A DNA stretch of 64,000 nucleotides from an uncultured Acetatifactor sp. (GTDB taxonomy: Bacteria; Bacillota; Clostridia; Lachnospirales; Lachnospiraceae). Of this stretch, positions 16,920 through 25,707 are shown piece after piece. How positions within the stretch are numbered: position 1 is the first letter of the stretch; each line of letters opens with the position of its first letter. Position numbers and translations under genes: made by a program. Below the pieces are notes generated by a model that worked only from the letters and a program-made list of their open reading frames with translations, was not told where the DNA came from and did not search any database. The stretch covers positions 1 through 64,000 of the forward strand of contig CAJUTJ010000174.1 in assembly GCA_910589655.1 (NCBI GenBank). Reading direction: 5' to 3'.

Positions 16920-17539
16920 GTTAATGGACTTATCAAGTGAAGAGTATAATACAAAATGCGCAATATTTCCTCCGTTCCATCCACTACGGCTAGGAGGAAT
17001 CCTTGCGTTTTCCTGTTCCTTCCTGACTGTGTCAGCTGCTGAGAAGAAGCAGGGGGCAGCATCACCCTTTTGGTTTATACCCAGTCACGGGCAAGTTTTC
17101 CTTCTTGGCTTCGAGTGCCTCTTACAAGCCTTCCGGCTCAAAACCGTTTACACTCTGTGAACACTTCCTTATCTGTAGATACAGACTTAGGTTTTCCGCT
17201 GCTGATTGGTGGTTTAGCCTTTTTCTGCCATAAGGGGTTAAAAGGCTTGCCACTTAGCGTTTCCGCCTATGGCCTGCCGCACATTTTTTTGCCATTGCTG
17301 ACATCCTTTCGGAGTGCATGTCACGTCCGCCGTTTCCGGCCGCGTTGTAGCTGTACGGCACTATTTATTCACTATTAATAAGCTTCCCAGCACTGGGGAC
17401 AGCAGCCCCCAATTACGGTTTATTTTATAGAACATTGTGGGTTGACAAAGCCCACACATCCCTGCCTTTGAAACCCATGCGTACCCGATAAACAGGACAT
17501 GGAAAACTCAGGCATGGAGGGCATATCCAAAACAACAGT
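16920..17539. other. Structured spacer between tape-measure halves 2
   Basis: 620 bases without a gene on either strand that I can support. It is rich in inverted repeats. On the minus strand, just after the last tape-measure-like codons, comes CCGTAT-GAGT-ATACGG; near the other end CGCAAGGATTCCTCC faces GGAGGAAATATTGCG. It contains the conserved 165-nt element described separately. Whether it is an RNA gene, an intron or a degenerate insertion cannot be decided here. Confidence 0.4.
17274..17437. ncRNA. Conserved 165-nt structured element, copy 1
   Basis: Matches 21573-21737 along its whole length, with conserved blocks CTGCCGCACATTTTT, CATCCTTTCG, TATTTATTC, AATAAGCTT and GGGACAGCAG. Predicted parts: an outer pairing of GCCGCACA with TGTACGGC, a stem TGACATCC/GGAGTGCATGTCA, a TTATT/AATAA stem and a GGGG/CCCC hairpin around ACAGCAG. 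The strand that is transcribed is unknown. I cannot assign it to a known RNA class. Confidence 0.5.
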
Positions 17540-18685
17540 TTATGAAATCCGTATACTCATACGGCGTTTACCAATGTTCTTGAACCCTAAAAATAATCCG
17601 GCGCCAAGCCCGATGTTCGCAAAGGAGCCTAATTTTCCTGTAATGTTATTTACAATAGAAAGAAGGCTGTTCAGGCTGTTGACGGCAGCAGCAATTGCAT
17701 CCGAATCCGTGAAGTTACCGATGGTGGAAGCCCATGTGTTGGAAAGGCGGTTCAGCGAACCTTCCCATGAATTTACTGTTTTCTCCGAGGCTTCCGCCAT
17801 GGAACCGGTTCCGTGGGCATACTGCTGTAACAGTGTTTCATAAGTACTCCATTGACGAAGGAAGGCATCCAGCTGTTCTCCGGCGGAGCTGCCGACAGAA
17901 TCAAGCAGGTTGGTTCTGCGGGGATCATTATCACTCAGCCTGTTATAGGCAGCGGCTAATTCCGGCAGTACTTTCATCGGATCACGGAGAGTAAGGATGC
18001 CGTTCTTTATTTCTTTTAACTTGACATTCAGGGCACTGCAGGCAGCTTCATACTTTGCAAGTCCTTCTCCATCAATGTCTTCTGTCTCGTCGGCAATTTG
18101 CCTGATGTGCAGCAAGACTGTCCTAAGCGCGTCCGCTGCTTCAGAGCCGCTCTGGTGTGTTGCGGTAATCATGGTGCCTAACGCGGCGGCAGTCTCTTCG
18201 GCATCAATGCCAAAGGAGGAGGCGGTGGGGGCGAGGGCTGCCATTCCCTCTGCCAGATCTGCCATTGTGAAGGCATTTTGGCCGGAAATGTAGTTCATTC
18301 CGTCCAGCACTTTAGTCAGTTCCGAGACGGAGCCGCTCATCCGGTAGGCTTGGTCTGTTGCATAGATAAGCTGGTCTGCCAGTTCGGCGGTAATACCGCC
18401 TGCGTTTTGGGCGGCCAAGGATAACTCGGCGATTTCATCGGCATTGTCAAATCCGGCAAGGTATGCTTCCCGAACGCCGGATAAGTAGTTGGCGGCGCTT
18501 TGGCCGTACCGGCTTGCGACACGGAAAGCGTTATTCCCAATGTTTTCTAAGGTGGATTCGGACAGACTGCTGTTGGTTCTGCTGATTTCTGTCAGGAGGG
18601 TATCCACCTTTTTTAATTCTGTGACAACGTCTTTCCAGCTTGGGACGTCCTGTATGGATTCTATTAGGTCTTTTAATTTTCCCAT
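17540..18685 (-). CDS. Tape-measure protein 2, N-terminal part
   Basis: 381 residues from MGKLKDLIESIQDV, preceded by GGAGACAATTGAAT. Residues 30-330 are the TP901-type tape-measure core (PhageMin_Tail-like): SAANYLSGVREAYLAGFDNA, LDGMNYISGQNAFTMADLAE, TAAALGTMITATHQSGSEAA, and the WEGSLNRLSNTWASTIG region. It stops soon after GLGAGLFLGFKNIG, where other tape measures continue for more than 1000 residues. The rest is found at 16494-12280. It is about 55% identical by eye to the equivalent part at 34564-35694. Confidence 0.85.
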   Translation of the reverse strand: MGKLKDLIESIQDVPSWKDVVTELKKVDTLLTEISRTNSSLSESTLENIGNNAFRVASRYGQSAANYLSGVREAYLAGFDNADEIAELSLAAQNAGGITAELADQLIYATDQAYRMSGSVSELTKVLDGMNYISGQNAFTMADLAEGMAALAPTASSFGIDAEETAAALGTMITATHQSGSEAADALRTVLLHIRQIADETEDIDGEGLAKYEAACSALNVKLKEIKNGILTLRDPMKVLPELAAAYNRLSDNDPRRTNLLDSVGSSAGEQLDAFLRQWSTYETLLQQYAHGTGSMAEASEKTVNSWEGSLNRLSNTWASTIGNFTDSDAIAAAVNSLNSLLSIVNNITGKLGSFANIGLGAGLFLGFKNIGKRRMSIRIS

Positions 18686-18816
18686 ATTCAATTGTCTCCT
18701 GTTATAATGTATTTGCGGTAGCATGGTTTCCATATGAAGTTGTTGTTATGGCGGGTTAAAACGGGCCTGTTTCGTCAGGGTTGATTCTGTGGTTCGGTAC
18801 TCCGTCAGGTCAGATA

Positions 18817-18964
18817 TTAAACTTGCGAACCGCCCGTTTTATACCATTGCGTCGTTAAGACTACTAGACGATGGCACTGCATTGCCGTCGAAGTTTTGTC
18901 TGGCATTGGTAAAAACCATGCAGCCTGCAAGTCTAATTTCCGACTGGATGGATCAGGAGTACTA
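18817..18964 (-). pseudogene. Remnant of a small tail-cluster gene
   Basis: A start-less frame reading SSRKLDLQAAWFLP, ending at 18817, resembles SSQELDFGAVWFV of the ORF at 7548-7919. In both places the TA-type palindromic repeat lies next to or within it. Probably a decayed duplicate. Confidence 0.3.
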
Positions 18965-18970
18965 AAGCAT

Positions 18971-19152
18971 TAGAGCGTGTTTGAAAATTCATTCCCTCCA
19001 TCTGCGAGCCCCGCTTCGCGGTATATTTGAGCCAAATTCAGGTTGCATAGCTTGCTATGCGCCCTTTATTTGGCTAATCATCTGTAAGAAGATTTCATCT
19101 CCCACAAATTGTGACGCACATCTGTCAGAAAGTAATTTTCTAACACGCTCTA
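18971..19152. mobile_element. MITE-like palindromic repeat, copy P2
   Basis: Complete copy of 182 bp: TAGAGCGTGTTTGAAAATT at the left, inverted at the right as AATTTTCTAACACGCTCTA, flanked by TA. Inner segments (CATCTGTCAGAAAG, GCTTCGCGG, CAAATTGTGACGCAC) recur in the partial copies. No coding capacity. Confidence 0.7.
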
Positions 19153-19250
19153 GCGCAGTAGAAGGATACGTGCCTGCCATAGGAGCATATATCCTTCCGT
19201 GCACTGTAAGGGTGGGGATTCTTTAGGCGGCGTAACCTTTTTTACAGGAG

Positions 19251-19451
19251 TCAGCCCTTATGGGCTAATGCCGCCAGCTGGGAAGCCAGCTGTGCCATAA
19301 GCTCTTCCTCAGGCACATCTTTCAGGGCGGCGTACAATTTCTGCAGCAGTTCCAATATTTCCTTCTGGTTGTCGATCACAGCTGCTGCTGCACCGTAGAG
19401 AGCTGCTTTAATTTTCCATTCATTTTTTTTCATTCTGATGTAGTGAATCAT
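19251..19451 (-). CDS. Small helical tail-cluster protein
   Basis: 66 residues starting MIHYIRMKKNEWK after AAAGGG. One or two amphipathic helices rich in A, L and E (LLQKLYAALKDVPEEELMAQ). It lies first in the block that contains tape measure 2 and directly after regulatory module A and a terminator. No family recognised. Confidence 0.55.
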   Translation of the reverse strand: MIHYIRMKKNEWKIKAALYGAAAAVIDNQKEILELLQKLYAALKDVPEEELMAQLASQLAALAHKG

Positions 19452-19477
19452 ATTTTTTCCCTTTCTTATAAAATATT

Positions 19478-19507
19478 AAAAAAAGACTCCGTAGGGAGAC
19501 TTTTTTT
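19478..19507. terminator. Bidirectional terminator before gene 19251-19451
   Basis: A7-GACTCC-GTAG-GGAGAC-T7, symmetric. It sits between regulatory module A and the gene it should serve. The same hairpin type occurs at 28391-28415 in the same relative place. Confidence 0.75.
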
Positions 19508-19587
19508 CCGGATTACAGGAGGGGCAGCCTGATATGGGCTGTGTCCGGCGGAGGTCGGAGTGCCATATCGGGCTGCATTGGGAGGTA

Positions 19588-19698
19588 ATTCCCATATACG
19601 CACATGGTTTCAGCCGTCATTTACGGATTATTTATGCTTGTCCAAAACAAAATAATCCGTAAATGACGGCTGAATATTTCTTGTGTAAAAATGGGGAC
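19588..19698 (-). promoter_or_regulatory. Regulatory module, copy A
   Basis: Plus-strand order: TTCCCATATACGCACAT (CCC at 19591), inverted-repeat arm CCGTCATTTACGG at 19614-19626, arm CCGTAAATGACGG at 19657-19669, then GGGGAC at 19693. The arms extend to a perfect 23-bp inverted repeat (19611-19633 with 19650-19672). The spacings 23, 43 and 24 equal those of copy B. Confidence 0.8.
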
Positions 19699-20028
19699 TC
19701 GATATAAGATAATCTTGTAAGATTTCGTGGAGACAGGGACAAACATAACTGACAATTCCTCATTCGTTGCGTATTTATGAGGCATTGCAGAAAGCGGACA
19801 GGGAAAATGAGGAAACTAAAAAGGGATAGTTTATTGCTTTATAATAAAGCAGATGATAAAATAAATCATATCGAATGGCGAAGGATGAAAGTTTGAAAGA
19901 AAGACACTCTCATGTAATAGAATCCCCGAACAGGATTCTATTGCCATAAATAGCGCTTTCAACTATTGATTTGAGTACGCAAGAGGGTGTGTAAACACCT
20001 CTCTTTAGGCGCGCAGATGGGAATATAA
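19699..20028. other. Gene-poor stretch before cargo gene b
   Basis: About 330 bases with no supported gene. A short hairpin-like element AAGAGGGTGTGTAAACACCTCTCTTT near 19980 resembles the GAGGGTGTGTAAACC hairpin of the tandem duplication at 58173-58541. Confidence 0.3.
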
Positions 20029-20523
20029 ATGAAAAAGAAAAAATGGTTATTGGTTTCTTTAATATTTTTAGGCTGTATATTTATTTTTGCGTTTTCTATG
20101 ATTTTATCCGGTAAAAGGAACACGGTTGAAAAGCTCATATCTCAATTGGAAAATGCAATTAATGAACACGACATAGAAAAGATAATAGATTTATATCCTG
20201 ATTATTGTAGAGCTGATGTGGTAAAATATTTTTCACAGGAAAAATTGAATGAGTTTTATAATAATGTAATTGCACATGATAACAAAGATATACAAATTCA
20301 AATATTAAATGTTTCAAATTATGATGTTTCTTCTTGCAATGATGTAATGAAACAAACTGCAGAAGATTATCAAGAAGGAATTTGGGTAGAAGATTATCAA
20401 ATAGTGCAGGTAAAGTATCATGATGATTTTGGTGAATCAATTTTGCAAGTAATGAAAATTGATAGTAAGTATTACCTATATTTTAATGGTGATATCGGTG
20501 AGCCTTTAAGTTACTTTCATTAG
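20029..20523 (+). CDS. Membrane-anchored small protein (cargo gene b)
   Basis: 164 residues. Residues 7-28 are one hydrophobic helix (WLLVSLIFLGCIFIFAFSMI) that serves as signal anchor; LIFLGC could also be a lipobox. The rest is outside the membrane and has an NTF2/DUF4878-like look: TVEKLISQLENAINEHDIEK, then YPDYCRADVV, and a final beta half (VEDYQIVQVKYHDD, DSKYYLYFNGDIG). AT-rich, opposite in strand to the tail genes. With genes at 16566, 20878 and 33599 it forms the set of embedded cargo genes. Function unknown. Confidence 0.7.
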   Translation: MKKKKWLLVSLIFLGCIFIFAFSMILSGKRNTVEKLISQLENAINEHDIEKIIDLYPDYCRADVVKYFSQEKLNEFYNNVIAHDNKDIQIQILNVSNYDVSSCNDVMKQTAEDYQEGIWVEDYQIVQVKYHDDFGESILQVMKIDSKYYLYFNGDIGEPLSYFH

Positions 20524-20877
20524 TTCTTTTAATGATAAGTGAAATGACAAAATATTATGGTGCTTATAAAACAACAAAAGATGGCTAAATTAAATAGAAA
20601 TTTAATTCAGAAAGTAATGGAGTCTAATTGAAATGTATTTGTGTTAATGATATTAAGTATATTCAATTTGATATGTAAAGATTCTTTGGGCGAAAGAGAG
20701 AATTAAAAATAAACCGAACAATATAATTTGATAAAGAAACTGCAAAATACATAATCCTGAATATCGCGCTATGGCGATTTTGTGCATTGTGGGGACATGC
20801 TTTGTGCATTACTGGATTGGGTATTGTATTACATAAATGCTTTGAAATGATGTATTTTATAATATAGGAGGTGCCAT
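20524..20877. other. Spacer and promoter of cargo gene c
   Basis: 354 AT-rich bases. It ends with TATTGTATTACATAAATG, then TTTTATAATATAGGAGGTG before the ATG at 20878, nearly the same arrangement as before 16566. A CTAAATTAAATAG / AATTTAATTCAG hairpin is at about 20586-20611. No other gene is seen. Confidence 0.4.
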
Positions 20878-21216
20878 ATGGATATTTGTCCTTATTGTGG
20901 AAAAAAGTTATCAGAAGATGAGAAAATAATATATAAATGTACTTCTTGTGGAAAAAGACTTGAACCCACAGTATTAAATCAAAATAGGCGATATATTAAC
21001 GAAATTGCAAGAGCGGTTAAAACTGGTGGAATCGTAATTATAGTGTTAGGAACAATATTAAGTTTTATAGTAGCCGGTGGAAGTGGGGCAAAATATGAAT
21101 TTTCCCTATTGCTTTTTTTAATAGCAGAATGCATAAGTATTATAAGTGGATTTCTTCTTATTGGATTTTCTGAAATTATTCAATTATTAGAAGATATAAA
21201 AAATAAACTAAAATAA
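20878..21216 (+). CDS. Zinc-ribbon two-TM protein (cargo gene c)
   Basis: 112 residues, ATG after GGAGGTGCCAT. Zinc ribbon CPYCGKKL then CTSCGKRL; membrane helices IVIIVLGTILSFIVAGG and ISIISGFLLIGFSEIIQLLE; lysine-rich C-terminus EDIKNKLK identical to the paralogue at 16566. Same strand, promoter and downstream structured element as that paralogue, so the pair arose by duplication of a whole cassette. It lies between the small tail gene 19251-19451 and the S74 fibre gene. Confidence 0.75.
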   Translation: MDICPYCGKKLSEDEKIIYKCTSCGKRLEPTVLNQNRRYINEIARAVKTGGIVIIVLGTILSFIVAGGSGAKYEFSLLLFLIAECISIISGFLLIGFSEIIQLLEDIKNKLK

Positions 21217-21334
21217 GTAAAACAAATATAACTGCTTCTTTCTTTCAAGAAAGATGATCTGTCTACATAATAAAGCTTTTATTTATCTGGGACAATCTAT
21301 TCAACTTAGCTGTTGTTGTTCGGAATATTGGGGC

Positions 21335-21467
21335 GTTATTGTTCACCCATTGTCACCGTGAGGCGTTTTCACGCTGTTTTGCGTGACATACCTTAGACAG
21401 GTGTGCGAGAAATTGTTGCTTTTACGATTTCTGTGCATAGGTTGCTGCGAACGTAGTAACAAGTAAC
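21335..21467. mobile_element. MITE-like repeat with GTTACTGTTCAC ends, degenerate copy R3
   Basis: 133 bp from GTTATTGTTCACCC to AAGTAAC. Inside it keeps GTTTTCACGCTGTTTTGCGTGA and GATTTCTGTGCATAGG, shared with copies at 45816 and 61196. Flanks ATTGGGGC and ATTGAAGC are a decayed 8-bp duplication. Confidence 0.55.
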
Positions 21468-21572
21468 ATTGAAGCGGATTTCTGATGTCACAGTTAGAGT
21501 AAGCAGCAAGATATGATTGTATATTTAGGCTGTACGATAATAAGCTGATGGAGGACTATGTTAAATTATCAA

Positions 21573-21737
21573 CTGCCGCACATTTTTGTCGTCTCTGGCA
21601 TCCTTTCGAAGTACATGACATGTTCGCTGTTTCAGGCAGAATAGTAAATGTGCGGCATTATTTATTCCCTATGAATAAGCTTTTTGACATCCGGAGGGAC
21701 AGCAGTGCCCAAGTCCTGTTTGTTGTATAGAATATTG
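21573..21737. ncRNA. Conserved 165-nt structured element, copy 2
   Basis: Partner of 17274-17437. Here the outer stem is perfect: GCCGCACATTT (21575-21585) with AAATGTGCGGC (21646-21656). TTATTC/GAATAA and GGG/CCC hairpins follow. It lies downstream of cargo gene c just as copy 1 lies downstream of cargo gene a. Confidence 0.5.
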
Positions 21738-21850
21738 CCTCCTGCGTCCTTGCCTTAGAAATCCAGATGATCCCTGATAAGCAAGGTATGGGGGAATATC
21801 CAAAATACTATATTATTATTACTGATATTATTTAAACTGGGGACAGAGCA

Positions 21851-23791
21851 CTATTTGCCCTCGATATTTTTGATACGCTCTTCTAAACTGTCAAGGCGTG
21901 TCATGGCTGTCTGGATGGCATAAGTGTTAAGGGCGATAAATTCCTCGTAGCGCAAAGAATAAATGTAGATCGGGTTCCCGTCCTCATCCAGCTCCGGTTC
22001 TTCCATTTCTGTCTGGGTTCCGTCTTCATTTGTTACAGATTTCCGGAATGTTTTAATGTCTTTACAGAACCCGGCAAAGTCCAGAGCCGTCAGGCCGCAT
22101 TCCGCCATTGCGGATTCTACGTCTTGCGAAATAAAGCCAATGTGGGTGCGTCCGGAGCTGCCGTCTATAAAAGCAAATGACACAGGCTGCAGCTTCAAAA
22201 ATAACTCTAAATGCTTTGGTGTTAATGTTTTTATGTCTTGCTTTAAATTGCGGTCTGACGTTGATATTGCGGAGCTTGCAGCATACAGCTGTTTCCATCT
22301 GTAGCTGGAAATTCCCAGGTTGCAGTTGCCGTTTCCGCCGGGGAAAAATTGTAAGATTTGTATCGGATTTCCGCTGCCGGTGGCTTGTAGGCCGTTCTGA
22401 AAAAGGATTTCGTATCCATAGGAGGCAGAGCCATATGCGACAGAGGACACTAACCGCACATCACCTGTATGCACCCCCCTAATTCCAGAATATCCGCCTT
22501 CCGCGTTATTGCTGAGTACTATATAATTGTTATTCATATATAATGCGCCACCCATTCCGCCTCCGGCAACAGGGAGATAGGTGGATGCTATGTTCCGCCC
22601 TATGCCGTCTTCTGTAGCCATGTCTGTTTTTATCTTGTGCTCGGGGTGGCCTTCAATGTACATATGAAATGTTCCGTCATTTAGATGGTTGTATTGACAC
22701 ATAAGCGCAAAAGCATCGCCATGGGACTGTCCTTCGGCGTTTAACGTAGTCATACGGTCTGAACGATGTACATTAAAATTTGCAGGATTCCAGACATACA
22801 TGTTGTGCTTTGGATTTCCGGTATCGTTTCCGCCCCACAACCATTCCGGTTGTCCCGGCTGTCCATTCCAATGAAAGGTCATAGGCATATCTGCATTGCC
22901 GCCATTCCCCAGATGGCCAACGCACATGTTGTTCCGGTGTATCCACTGTACCGGGTTAGTGCCTCCGTCAGCTGCTAAGTGGTACCTTCTGTCTACTCCC
23001 GGATCCGTATTCTGGAACGGTACCCCAATCACAGCATTCGCACTGGCAGACACAACGGAATTTGCCGCGTTGTCTGCATTTGCAGCATGGGCGGCATCAT
23101 CTGCATAGGCGGCGGAATCCGCCTTGGCGTGGCGGTGCAGGAAGGTTTCGTCAAGGTTAACCCAGTCAGACCAGCCGTCTATGGGGGTATAGTATCTCAT
23201 GGACATGCTGAACGAATAGCCTTCTTCGATGGCAATTTGTGAAATATACGATTCATCCGTTTCAATAACCAGAACCGCTTTATAGTTATATGGGGTTCCA
23301 TCTTCGTTATATACGCGGTATATTCCCGGATTCGTCAAAGTATTTAAATCTGTGTCATTCGGCAGCACCATGTATGGGAAGGCATCAATATCCTGCGGAG
23401 TTAAATTAGAGAACTCAGTGTTTAGTTCACTAATCTGGTTTTGCAAGTTGCTACCTGCCTTCGCAGATAATGCAATATTTGAGTCCGTGGTAGTCAGCGA
23501 ATCTGTAATTCCGTCTATTGCATTATGATTGATCCATTTTGCCGTGCCATCCCCACACCATGATAAAATCTGTCCGGAAGAACCGCCGCTTGGAATATGT
23601 TTATTTCCGGAGGTTTCAGGATGTATGTAGTTGTTTGCTCCTTCCGCAATCTCATCCAGTTTTTCTTTATCGGATGAGGACATTAATCCGTCGGAAAGAG
23701 CAGATGCAGCTTCTTTTGTTGCAAATAAGCTTTTCAAATTATTATAAAACTGACACAGTCCGGCAAGGTTTAAATAGTTGTCATGTGCCAT
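21851..23791 (-). CDS. Tail fibre with S74 intramolecular chaperone
   Basis: 646 residues, MAHDNYLNLAGLCQF after AAAGGAG. Residues 1-40 are a docking/coiled segment. Residues 60-130 hold the collar-like motif GITDSLTTTDSNIALSAKAG shared with the small linker gene. The middle is a long beta-rich shaft. From about residue 515 comes the peptidase S74 chaperone: TSDRNLKQDIKTL with the self-cleavage serine, KLQPVSFAFIDGS, RTHIGFISQDVESAM, and a C-terminal coiled coil TAMTRLDSLEERIKNIE. In this family the chaperone trimerises the shaft and then cuts itself off. This is the clearest receptor-binding candidate. Confidence 0.85.
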   Translation of the reverse strand: MAHDNYLNLAGLCQFYNNLKSLFATKEAASALSDGLMSSSDKEKLDEIAEGANNYIHPETSGNKHIPSGGSSGQILSWCGDGTAKWINHNAIDGITDSLTTTDSNIALSAKAGSNLQNQISELNTEFSNLTPQDIDAFPYMVLPNDTDLNTLTNPGIYRVYNEDGTPYNYKAVLVIETDESYISQIAIEEGYSFSMSMRYYTPIDGWSDWVNLDETFLHRHAKADSAAYADDAAHAANADNAANSVVSASANAVIGVPFQNTDPGVDRRYHLAADGGTNPVQWIHRNNMCVGHLGNGGNADMPMTFHWNGQPGQPEWLWGGNDTGNPKHNMYVWNPANFNVHRSDRMTTLNAEGQSHGDAFALMCQYNHLNDGTFHMYIEGHPEHKIKTDMATEDGIGRNIASTYLPVAGGGMGGALYMNNNYIVLSNNAEGGYSGIRGVHTGDVRLVSSVAYGSASYGYEILFQNGLQATGSGNPIQILQFFPGGNGNCNLGISSYRWKQLYAASSAISTSDRNLKQDIKTLTPKHLELFLKLQPVSFAFIDGSSGRTHIGFISQDVESAMAECGLTALDFAGFCKDIKTFRKSVTNEDGTQTEMEEPELDEDGNPIYIYSLRYEEFIALNTYAIQTAMTRLDSLEERIKNIEGK

Positions 23792-23860
23792 AAACATTGT
23801 CTCCTTTCTGCTGCAATACATTTATGGTTGATACCCCGCCGGTTTGCGGAGGGGTAAATG

Positions 23861-25300
23861 CTATAGCTTTTTCACATATTTGTCCGATACGCTGATCCAT
23901 CCGGCGCCTGATTTTAGGCGTCCCCAGTTTCCCTGTGTTTCCACAATGGTATAGATGAAACCTTTCTTTGCTCCGTTGACCTGCAGAATTTTACCGTTGG
24001 GTGACTTGCGTACATTTAGATGTTCCAGAAGCTTAACCTGATAAATCCCGGAATCTGCAGCAGATGACCCGCCGGAAACGTGGGAACCGGAAGTCGAAGA
24101 ACCGGAAGCATGGGAACCGGAAACCGAAGAACCGGAAGCATGGGAACCAGAAGATTGGGAATCGGAAGCATGGGAACCGGAAACCGAAGAACCGGAAGCA
24201 TGGGAACCAGAAGATTGGGAATCGGAAGCATGGGAACCGGAAACTTGGGAGTCAGAAGCTTGTGAATTTGAAGGATTTGAATCGGATGCGGCGCCGGACA
24301 ACCTGCTTCTGAATTCATTCCATTTGGCGCTGTCTTTGCCATACCATCCGTCCCATCCGGGGCAGTGTTTTCCGTTTACGTCAAAGTGGCGGTAGACATT
24401 GGATAGGGGAATATGGTATTTCTGCATAAGCTCCTTACCCAATCGAACCGCGTTCTGTAAGGTTGCTTCTAAGATTTCGCCGTTGGAGGAACACATTTCA
24501 ATAGAAATACTGTTTGTGTTGGTAATCTTGCCGTACATGGAGCCGCCTCCGGTGGAGGTGCAGTCGGACCATTTTCTGCCGCCCACCGAGTATGCGGTTT
24601 TTAAATCTTCCACGGAACGGTAGATATCATGCTCGTCCACAAAATAGTGGGCGGATGCTTTAACAATATTGTTTTTAAAATAAGCCGCATTTGATTTTGC
24701 TTTGTCGGTTTTATTGGCCGTATAATGGTAGACGAGGTATCGGACGGAAGATGCCGCCCTTGATCCGCCGTAATTGGCCGGATTGGCTGACAGAGTGCGG
24801 ATGACTGGGCACACAGGATTGGATGCCGCAGCCGGTGTATCATATTTTGTCAGGTCATATTTATGAATGACGTTCATTAGATTTTCCACATATTGTAAGC
24901 TAGTGGCATATCCGTCTTTTTTGATGTTTTCAAGATATGTCAAGGGATCCGTCACTTCTTTGAGATTGGAGTAGGCGGGAATATCAGTAAAATCAAAGTA
25001 TCCCTGTACGCCGCTTTCCATATCAGGAAATTTCATCCACTGCATGGGGGATGAGGAGTAGGAGCCGTCATTGTTTTGTTCGGAACCGATCTTATGGTAT
25101 ATTCCGCAGGCGGTAGGGCATCTTCCGGCTCTGTATTTTAACCCGAAATAATTGTGGGCGTTTGCAGCCAGCTCGGAGGTTCCGGATGCTGATTCCAGCA
25201 CTGCCTGAGCAATAATAGGTGAATACACACGAATGCCGTATGAAGGCGCATATTTTTGTATGTAGGGTGCGATTTGATTAATAAATTCTATGGGAAACAC
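23861..25300 (-). CDS. Cell-wall hydrolase: glucosaminidase + amidase + SH3
   Basis: 479 residues. Residues 1-150: glucosaminidase domain (YSPIIAQAVLESASGTSELA, NYFGLKYRAG). Residues 165-335: zinc amidase_2 domain (YLVYHYTANKTDKAKSNAAY, SAHYFVDEHDIYRSVED, YRHFDVNGKHCPGWDGWYG with H, H and C ligands). Residues 340-415: a serine-rich linker built of GSHAS/SGSSVSGSH repeats. The last 65 residues are an SH3b-like wall-binding domain (LNVRKSPNGKILQVNGA). It would cut both glycan and peptide-stem bonds. Start is unclear: GTG at 25300 fits the family N-terminus but overlaps AGGAGG; an ATA at 25291 has ideal spacing. Confidence 0.9.
   Translation of the reverse strand: MFPIEFINQIAPYIQKYAPSYGIRVYSPIIAQAVLESASGTSELAANAHNYFGLKYRAGRCPTACGIYHKIGSEQNNDGSYSSSPMQWMKFPDMESGVQGYFDFTDIPAYSNLKEVTDPLTYLENIKKDGYATSLQYVENLMNVIHKYDLTKYDTPAAASNPVCPVIRTLSANPANYGGSRAASSVRYLVYHYTANKTDKAKSNAAYFKNNIVKASAHYFVDEHDIYRSVEDLKTAYSVGGRKWSDCTSTGGGSMYGKITNTNSISIEMCSSNGEILEATLQNAVRLGKELMQKYHIPLSNVYRHFDVNGKHCPGWDGWYGKDSAKWNEFRSRLSGAASDSNPSNSQASDSQVSGSHASDSQSSGSHASGSSVSGSHASDSQSSGSHASGSSVSGSHASGSSTSGSHVSGGSSAADSGIYQVKLLEHLNVRKSPNGKILQVNGAKKGFIYTIVETQGNWGRLKSGAGWISVSDKYVKKL
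24064..24260 (-). repeat. Serine-rich repeats in the lysin linker
   Basis: Imperfect 15- and 30-bp units coding SGSHAS, SDSQSS and SGSSVS; one 60-bp block is repeated almost exactly. They act as a flexible spacer between amidase and SH3 domain. Confidence 0.8.
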
Positions 25301-25707
25301 CTCCTGTTTTGTATCGTATATTGTCTGTCGAAAGAAACTAAAGTTGTGTATATAGGGGTACGGGCCGGAAATAACCGAAGTACGTAGGTAAAAGAGATTT
25401 TTTGATATTTATGGAAAAACGGCATATCCGAAGAAAGAAAAAGTGCAGCATACTCGTGCAAAGAAAAGCACAGTATGCCAGAAAAAAATCAGCAATGCAA
25501 ATGAGAAAAGCACAGAGCGGACGTGTCAAGGATAGTGCGGTATAGCCGTGTAAAGAAGAGATGTATTGCGGCCATGTCAAGGAAGGGGTGACATGGCCGC
25601 GTAATAAATGAGAGGTAAAGACTATGTGTCACAGTTTCATCCAAGGAATTCTGCCGTAACAGTTCAGGCAGAACCACATGAAGTCAAAATCACATCCATA
25701 TGCGGTT
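25301..25707. other. Gene-poor stretch with a 12-bp hairpin
   Basis: 407 bases between the NifS-like gene and the lysin. GCGGCCATGTCA (25568-25579) and TGACATGGCCGC (25589-25600) form a perfect 12-bp stem. AAGCACAG repeats occur around 25480-25515. A hydrophobic open frame on the minus strand (25580-25338) lacks a ribosome-binding site; I do not call it a gene. Confidence 0.35.

Noticed and set aside
24064..24312. Regular short repeats that look like a CRISPR array or an Arg/Lys-rich plus-strand protein
   Set aside because: They are in frame in the lysin on the minus strand and encode a serine-rich linker; repeat lengths and spacing do not fit CRISPR.
25338..25580. Hydrophobic 80-codon minus-strand frame that could be a holin
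   Set aside because: No ribosome-binding site, several overlapping frames, and it covers a perfect 12-bp hairpin; the hydrophobicity is probably a by-product of base composition.
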